Assembly (NCBI GenBank): GCA_017380575.1
Contig: JAFODS010000068.1
Location: 1-56,186 of the forward strand
Source: Clostridia bacterium
Lineage (GTDB): Bacteria; Bacillota; Clostridia; Oscillospirales; Acutalibacteraceae
Direction: 5' to 3'
DNA: 56,186 bases
Positions 51,160-56,186 of this stretch are shown here, in pieces (the stretch's first letter is position 1; each line of letters begins with the position of its first letter). The notes under the pieces were generated by a model, which was given only the letters and a program-made list of their open reading frames with translations, had not been told where the DNA came from and searched no databases. The position numbers were made by a program, and so were the translations under genes.

Positions 51160-53310
51160 ATGTTTTTGAAAAAGTATCTCGGTGCACATAAATTGGCAAT
51201 ATTCCTTTGCTCCGTTCTTTTCGTTTTTCAGGCTGTTTTCAGCCTCAGCGTGCCCTATTTTATGGGCGAAATGATAAACATCGGAACTCAGCAGAAGGGT
51301 ATTGAAAGTCCTGTGCCTGAAATTATGAAGGCGAGAGCTGTTGATTTGTTTTCAAAGATTATACCTGACGAGGAGGAAAAGATATTCTTTTCTTTCTACG
51401 AAAAGTCTGCGGACGGTGACGTTTATAATCTTCGCGAGGATTATGACGAATCCGAAGCTTTGAGAATTTACGAAAATGCAATGACGGCAGGCTTTTATAT
51501 CATCACGGAAATTACTCAGGGCAAAACTCCCGATGTTGAAGCTGAACAGATCAACTATATGGTTGAAAAGGTAAGCCTTCGTACGCTGTATATGTATTCA
51601 GACGAGCTTTCGGCTTTTTCTGACGAAGAGATTCTCGGTTTCTATGAAAAGGCACAGAGTGCTCCCGAAGCGCTCAAAAATCAGCTTGCATCGTTTACGG
51701 TTTCGTATTTCTATGACGATGCGGGTATCGACTGTGATGAAATTCAGCAGAAATATATTTTTAAAACAGGTGCAATAATGGTTATCTGCGTGCTTTTGCA
51801 GGTGATTTGCATCTTCCTTACGGGTAAAATCACGGCAAAGCTTTCAGCTTCGGTTACGGGCAGACTGAGAGAGGAATATCTCCTTCATACAGCAGAGTTT
51901 TCTTCAAAGCAGAAGCGAATCTGTGACAACGACCTTTATTCCGTTTTCTCTGACGATATAACGAATATCGGTACGGTTATCAATTACGTTATGTCAGCTG
52001 TGCTTTACGCTCCGATTGTAAGCGTGGGCGGTATACTGCTTTCATTTACGATAAGTCCGTTTTTGAGTATGGTTGTTCTTGCAACCGTTGTTATTGTTGT
52101 TGCTGTGCTGTTTATTCTTTATAAGGTCGCAGTGCCGAAGTATGATAATCTTCAGGAAAACTATTCTCTTCTTGTACGTTTTGTAAAGAACGGAATAAAC
52201 AGAATTTACACAATCCGTACAATGAGAACACAGAAGCTTGAAAGAGCACGCTTTTCTGACGTTACAGAGAAAGTCCGCAAGGATGAAAGCTATGTTCTTA
52301 AGGCTGTATTTACGGCTTTGAGTATTGTTTCGCTCATTTCAAACCTTGTTGTTGCCGCAACGGTAATCCTTTCGGGTAACAGCTTACTTTCTTCAAGAAT
52401 CGGTATCGGTGATATCATCGCGTTCCTGCAGTATTCCGTAATCAGCGTGTCTGCATTCACTGCGATTGCCGCTGTTATAATGTTTGCTCCGAGAGCAAAA
52501 GTTTCGTTTAAGAAGTTCAGCGAGGTTATGAGCACTCCGATTCCTGAAAGACCGAATTCACAGGGACTTAAGCTCAGCGAAAACTGCGGTCATACGGTTG
52601 AATTCAGAAATGTCGGTCTGAGCTTTGAAAACGGTGGAATTTCCGACGTATCATTCACTGCAGAAAAGGGACAGATTACTGCGATTGCAGCACCGACGGG
52701 ATGCGGAAAAACAACACTTTTTGGTCTTCTTACGGGAAGCGGTGAAAGCTTTGACGGTGAAATTTTCATCGATTCGCAGAAGCTTGAAGAAATCAGCATA
52801 GACAGCCTTCGCAAGCGTGTTTCTTATGCTTTCAGCGAGCCTGTGCTTTTCTCAAAAAGCGTTAAGGAAAATCTCCTCCTTTACGGAGCAGAGGACAACA
52901 GAAATGCGGTTAAGAAAGCTCTTAATGCGGCATCGGTTGATTTTGTTGACAACGAAAATATGCTTCTTGAAAACGGCGGTAACCGCTTAAGCGGCGGCCA
53001 GCGAGGAAGAATTTCTCTTGCAGGTGCTCTTTCAAAAGAAGCAGGTATATATATAATTGACGATTGTATGAAGTCTGTTGATGTACAGACGGAGAAAAAC
53101 ATTCTTGAAAGCCTCAGGAAGCTTTCAAAAACGTCAGCGGTAATTCTTGTAACTCAGCGTATAAACAGCCTTATCGAGGCGGACAAGGTTATCGTTTTCA
53201 ATAAAAACGGTATCGAAGCACAGGGCACACACGAGCAGTTGCTCCGAACTTCAGATTTTTACAGGGAGCTTGCATCTCTGCAGGGATTGGAGGTGACCGC
53301 ACGTGAGTGA
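51160..53310 (+). CDS. ABC exporter subunit with degenerate ATPase site and large external insertion
   Basis: 716 residues, AAAGGAG upstream. TM1 (about 13-35) is followed by a hydrophilic, mostly acidic insertion of about 160 residues before TM2 (about 203-226), then four more helices. ATPase domain: Walker A P-T-G-C-G-K517-T-T, signature L610-S-G-G-Q, Walker B I-I-D634-D635, with Asp replacing the catalytic Glu. The H-loop residue is Gln666 (V-T-Q-R) instead of His. This subunit's own catalytic site is therefore degenerate while its signature is canonical, complementary to its partner. It overlaps the next gene by 8 bases. Confidence 0.93.
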   Translation: MFLKKYLGAHKLAIFLCSVLFVFQAVFSLSVPYFMGEMINIGTQQKGIESPVPEIMKARAVDLFSKIIPDEEEKIFFSFYEKSADGDVYNLREDYDESEALRIYENAMTAGFYIITEITQGKTPDVEAEQINYMVEKVSLRTLYMYSDELSAFSDEEILGFYEKAQSAPEALKNQLASFTVSYFYDDAGIDCDEIQQKYIFKTGAIMVICVLLQVICIFLTGKITAKLSASVTGRLREEYLLHTAEFSSKQKRICDNDLYSVFSDDITNIGTVINYVMSAVLYAPIVSVGGILLSFTISPFLSMVVLATVVIVVAVLFILYKVAVPKYDNLQENYSLLVRFVKNGINRIYTIRTMRTQKLERARFSDVTEKVRKDESYVLKAVFTALSIVSLISNLVVAATVILSGNSLLSSRIGIGDIIAFLQYSVISVSAFTAIAAVIMFAPRAKVSFKKFSEVMSTPIPERPNSQGLKLSENCGHTVEFRNVGLSFENGGISDVSFTAEKGQITAIAAPTGCGKTTLFGLLTGSGESFDGEIFIDSQKLEEISIDSLRKRVSYAFSEPVLFSKSVKENLLLYGAEDNRNAVKKALNAASVDFVDNENMLLENGGNRLSGGQRGRISLAGALSKEAGIYIIDDCMKSVDVQTEKNILESLRKLSKTSAVILVTQRINSLIEADKVIVFNKNGIEAQGTHEQLLRTSDFYRELASLQGLEVTARE

Positions 53311-55066
53311 CGAAAAAAGCGGAGTATTTAAATTCCGATTTGACTCAGGCTCAAAAACAGTTGAAGACCGTGCAAATAAAAAAGAAATTCAGAAGCGTTT
53401 GCTTAAAAGTCTTTCTGCTTACAAAGTAAAGCTTATTCTTTTTGCGGTCGTAACTCTTCTTTACAGCGTAACCTTCGTTATCTTCCCGCAGAAGATAGGT
53501 GATATCATTGATGCATTCGCATCTTCGATTATCCAATATCTTCTCGGTCTTGGCGACGGAAGTGTGTTCAGCGAGATAATTCCGTATGCAATTCCTGCGG
53601 TCGCATTCTTTGTTGCAAATGCAGTTTTCGCACTTTTGCAGGGTTATATTGTAAGCGATATCATAACCTCCTACTCAGCAAACCTGAGAAAGGCTGTTAT
53701 GGAAAAGTACGATACACTTGCAGTTTCGTTTATCGACAGTACAGATCACGGAAAGATTATTTCGGCTATGACACAGGATGTTGATGCGCTCAATCAGAGT
53801 CTTAATCTTCTTTTGATGAGATTTGTTGCTCCCGTGATTACATTTGCTGTAATAATCATAACTCAGCTGATAACCAACGTTACTGTCGGTATAATAAGCA
53901 TTGTTTTCTGCATTCTCGGCTTCAGTTTTACATTGCTTTCCGAAAGAAGAGAGAAAAAAGCAGCAACAAAACAGCAGTCAGATAAGGGCGGACTTTATTC
54001 TGAAGCGGCAGAGTTTTATAACGGTCTTGCTGTTTTACAGAACTCAGGTAAGGTTGAGGAAAGAAAACAGTCCTTGCTTGAAAAAATAAAGGACACATCC
54101 AAGGCAAGCGAAAAGTCACAGAAGTTCTCTGTTTTGCAGAATTGTATTTCCGAGCTTTCTGTTTCTCTTTGCATCGTGTTTGCAATGGTTGCTTCTGCAC
54201 TTATGATGGCAGACGGCGGTTTTTCAGTCGGCGGTCTTCAGTGTCAGTTCGTTTATATAAGGAAGCTTTTCAGCTCTTCAACTGATTTTTCAATGATACC
54301 CGGAATTCTGCGAACTGCAATTCTTTCAGCAGGCAGAATTTACGATTTCCTTGACATCGATTCATCGGAAACTGACGGTGATTTAGTTCCTGAAAAGGCA
54401 GATTCTCCGAATAATATCGAATTCAGGGATGTAACGTTCAGGTATAACAAAGAAAGCAGATATATTCTTAAAAATGTTTCTTTTGGCGTTAAGCGAAAGG
54501 GCATAACTGTTATTTCAGGAATGACGGGTGCAGGAAAAACAACGATTATCAAGCTTCTCCTCGGCTTCTATCAGCCACAGCAGGGTAAGGTGCTTTTCGA
54601 GGGAAAAGATGTTTCTTCTTTAAAAAAGGACGATTATTTCTCAAAGTTCAATATAATTGTTCAGGGTTCAACCCTTTTTGACGATACGATTGAAAACAAT
54701 ATCTCTTACGGCTGTGAAAACGTAAGCTTTGAAGAAATTCAGCGTGCCGCAAAGCTCAGCGGTGCGGACGAGTTTATCACAAGACGTCAGGACGGATACA
54801 AAACCGTATTCAATTCAAAAAGTCCTAATCTTTCCGACGGTGAAATTCAGCTTGTGCTTCTTGCAAGAGCTTTCTTAAGAAAACGTGAGATTCTTGTCTT
54901 CGACGAAGCAACATCGGGACTTGACGTTATTGCCGAAAAGAAAATTATTGAAGCTTTGCAGGAAATTGCAAAGGAAAGCTGTGTAATTGTTATTTCGCAC
55001 AGAACATCTTCACTTTCAAATTCTTGCGACACAATCAATGTCAGCGATTCAAAAGTAAAAATGTGA
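53303..55066 (+). CDS. ABC exporter subunit, catalytic partner
   Basis: 587 residues from GTG 53303, with GGAGGTG upstream. Six membrane helices are followed by an ATPase domain with Walker A T-G-A-G-K412-T-T, Walker B F-D534-E535-A and switch His566 (S-H-R), all catalytic. The signature is L510-S-D-G-E rather than LSGGQ/E. Pairing with the upstream subunit gives one fully canonical composite site and one degenerate site. This pattern is known from BmrCD, TM287/288 and LmrCD heterodimers, many of which export drugs, lipids or peptides. Substrate here unknown. Confidence 0.94.
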   Translation: MSDEKSGVFKFRFDSGSKTVEDRANKKEIQKRLLKSLSAYKVKLILFAVVTLLYSVTFVIFPQKIGDIIDAFASSIIQYLLGLGDGSVFSEIIPYAIPAVAFFVANAVFALLQGYIVSDIITSYSANLRKAVMEKYDTLAVSFIDSTDHGKIISAMTQDVDALNQSLNLLLMRFVAPVITFAVIIITQLITNVTVGIISIVFCILGFSFTLLSERREKKAATKQQSDKGGLYSEAAEFYNGLAVLQNSGKVEERKQSLLEKIKDTSKASEKSQKFSVLQNCISELSVSLCIVFAMVASALMMADGGFSVGGLQCQFVYIRKLFSSSTDFSMIPGILRTAILSAGRIYDFLDIDSSETDGDLVPEKADSPNNIEFRDVTFRYNKESRYILKNVSFGVKRKGITVISGMTGAGKTTIIKLLLGFYQPQQGKVLFEGKDVSSLKKDDYFSKFNIIVQGSTLFDDTIENNISYGCENVSFEEIQRAAKLSGADEFITRRQDGYKTVFNSKSPNLSDGEIQLVLLARAFLRKREILVFDEATSGLDVIAEKKIIEALQEIAKESCVIVISHRTSSLSNSCDTINVSDSKVKM

Positions 55067-55072
55067 TATAAA

Positions 55073-55101
55073 TTGACAATCGTAGCGGATGATGATAAAC
55101 T
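55073..55101 (+). promoter_or_regulatory. Promoter of the membrane-anchored unknown
   Basis: TTGACA (55073-55078), 17-base spacer, TAAACT (55096-55101), 29 bases before the start codon. Confidence 0.65.
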
Positions 55102-55130
55102 GAAGCTATAATTGTTTAGGAGAATGGATT

Positions 55131-56039
55131 ATGACTCAGAATAATACGGGCACAGCTCCGAAAAAATTCGATATCAAGAAGTTGCTTGTTCCTGTTGCCG
55201 TTGTGCTTGTTGTTGCGATTGTGCTCGGAATAGCTGTTTCGGCAAAATCAAAGCCGATGGTAGCTTTTGATGCTCTTAAAAAGACAGCTTTTGAAACAGG
55301 TGCAGTTGATGCAAAGCTTACTCAGGAGGAACAGTTGATTTATTCGGCTGATGTAAGATTCGGCGAAGGCGTTGCAGACAGTCAGTTTGAAATCAAAATG
55401 GGAGAAAGAATTTTCTCTCTTTCAAAAGGTATGATTAAAATTGACGGTATTAACTACGGTAAGGTTGATGATGTTCTTTATCAGTCAGAAGCAAGAGCTG
55501 AGCTTGAAGCTTACGGAATTAACCTTAATTTCCTTGAGGTGCTTGATGCTATCATCAACGAAAAAATTGATGAAGATGAAGTTGCAAATTTTTATGACAG
55601 CCAGGTTGTTCCTAACACAGAAAAGGAATTCAAGGCTTACTACGAAATGGATATTGAGCTTCCCGATTACGATGACACAATGAAAATTGTTGAGAGATTC
55701 CTCAAAAAAGGAATTACGGATGAAGCTCTTACAGCTAAAAAAGCCGATTCCAAAGAGGACGGCAAGACTTACAGCTTCACGCTCAATGTTGAGCAGATGG
55801 CTGTGTGTGTCGGTGAATTTTTGAAGAGCGATAAGCAGACAAGAAAAATTCTTGAAAAAGCTGTTGCAACATCTGCCGACAAGGAACTTACAGTTGAAAG
55901 CTTTGTTGATTCTTTGGTTAAGGAATACGAAGGCTACGACGAGCCGATTACGGGGCAGATTACAATTGCATCCGGCCGTATAACAAGGGTTTATCTTGAC
56001 CGAGATAAAATCGAAGTACGTATTATTTCAATTAAATAA
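55131..56039 (+). CDS. Membrane-anchored extracytoplasmic protein of unknown function
   Basis: 302 residues, AGGAG before the ATG. A short basic N-terminus (K-K-F-D-I-K-K) is followed by one transmembrane helix (about 19-41), then an acidic soluble domain outside the cell (about 45-302). That domain alternates beta strands and amphipathic helices; there is a D-E-D-E-V segment near 150 and a C-terminal strand pair around I-T-G-Q-I-T-I. There is no lipobox and only one Cys in the soluble domain. I recognise no family. It follows the ABC exporter genes but has its own promoter. Confidence 0.75.
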   Translation: MTQNNTGTAPKKFDIKKLLVPVAVVLVVAIVLGIAVSAKSKPMVAFDALKKTAFETGAVDAKLTQEEQLIYSADVRFGEGVADSQFEIKMGERIFSLSKGMIKIDGINYGKVDDVLYQSEARAELEAYGINLNFLEVLDAIINEKIDEDEVANFYDSQVVPNTEKEFKAYYEMDIELPDYDDTMKIVERFLKKGITDEALTAKKADSKEDGKTYSFTLNVEQMAVCVGEFLKSDKQTRKILEKAVATSADKELTVESFVDSLVKEYEGYDEPITGQITIASGRITRVYLDRDKIEVRIISIK

Positions 56040-56066
56040 TAATAAAAATGAGCTATCTCCTTGATA

Positions 56067-56101
56067 TGCACCCCAAAAGTTAGACACTTTTGGAGGTGCA
56101 T
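56067..56101. mobile_element. Left terminal inverted repeat of an IS3-family element
   Basis: TGCACCCCAAAAGTTAGAC, starting at 56067, matches the terminal repeat style of IS3-family (IS150-like) elements. Its first 14 bases are followed after TAGAC by an inverted copy with one extra base (ACTTTTGGAGGTGCA, 56087-56101), forming a hairpin just before the transposase start. The right end lies outside the window. Confidence 0.85.
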
Positions 56102-56108
56102 ATTTTTT

Positions 56109-56186
56109 ATGGGTAAAACAGGAAGGAAAAATAAAGTATATAGTGCAGAATTTAAAATAGGTGTTATAATGGATATGCGAGAACAC
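56109..56186 (+). CDS. IS3-family transposase OrfA, N-terminal fragment (runs off window)
   Basis: ATG 56109 follows GGAGG and a T-rich spacer. The 26 visible residues (M-G-K-T-G-R-K-N-K-V-Y-S-A-E-F-K) match the start of the helix-turn-helix OrfA of IS3-family elements, where the basic start and S-A-E-F-K are typical. The frame is open at the window edge. Confidence 0.85.
   Translation, partial: MGKTGRKNKVYSAEFKIGVIMDMREH

Overview
The window looks like a chromosomal segment of an anaerobic Gram-positive gut bacterium of the Clostridia, most likely Oscillospirales/Ruminococcaceae-like. This rests on AAAGGAG-type ribosome binding sites, a tRNA-dependent T-box leader, an oxygen-sensitive class III ribonucleotide reductase, a radical-SAM sulfatase-maturating enzyme, FeoAB iron uptake and many plant- or host-glycan enzymes. 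Taxonomy is inferred from gene content only. Genes are dense and lie on both strands, separated by clear intrinsic terminators.

Layout. 1-4.0 kb: the 3' end of an unrecognised gene, an ArsC/Spx-like protein overlapping an AlkD-like DNA glycosylase, then a cysteine T-box driving cysE-cysS. 4.0-13.1 kb: sugar use, with a GH3 glycosidase, a LysR regulator divergent from an amino-acid permease, and an operon of GH2 beta-galactosidase-like enzyme plus uronate isomerase. 13.1-20.6 kb: a small membrane protein, tRNA-Thr(CGU), a Gfo/Idh/MocA protein, GTP-type PEP carboxykinase, and a three-gene surface-glycan operon (GT8, VTT/DedA membrane protein, O-antigen-ligase-like). 20.6-24.8 kb (minus strand): nrdG, nrdD with a fused C-terminal redoxin, and trxB, with a paired NrdR-box-like site on the nrdD promoter.

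25-35 kb: a secreted hydrolase-like protein, a membrane-anchored Cys-type sulfatase with its maturase, then a PIG-L deacetylase / phosphohexomutase / NanA-like aldolase / AGE epimerase operon that looks like amino-sugar or sialic-acid catabolism. 35-44 kb: two intergenic arrays of palindromic modules flank a second secreted hydrolase-like protein (a paralogue of the first), feoA-feoB plus a tiny Cys-rich Feo partner under three GTTAGC-N4-GCTAAC operators, a frameshifted secreted protein and a metallophosphoesterase. 43.7-48.7 kb (minus): an FAD oxidoreductase and two ABC half-exporters. 48.8-49.4 kb: no protein gene, but two candidate RNA genes. 49.5-56 kb: two GNAT-type acyltransferases, an asymmetric heterodimeric ABC exporter, a membrane-anchored unknown, and the left end of an IS3-family element running off the window.

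The most unusual material is non-coding. The two arrays, about 8 kb apart and in opposite orientation, are built of GTAG-hairpin / hairpin-CTAC modules with the architecture of REP/BIME elements. Some spacers are conserved while the modules beside them are swapped. The roughly 390-base promoter-to-terminator region at 49.04-49.43 kb contains several long-range complementary segments and no plausible ORF, so it may be a structured RNA of unrecognised class.
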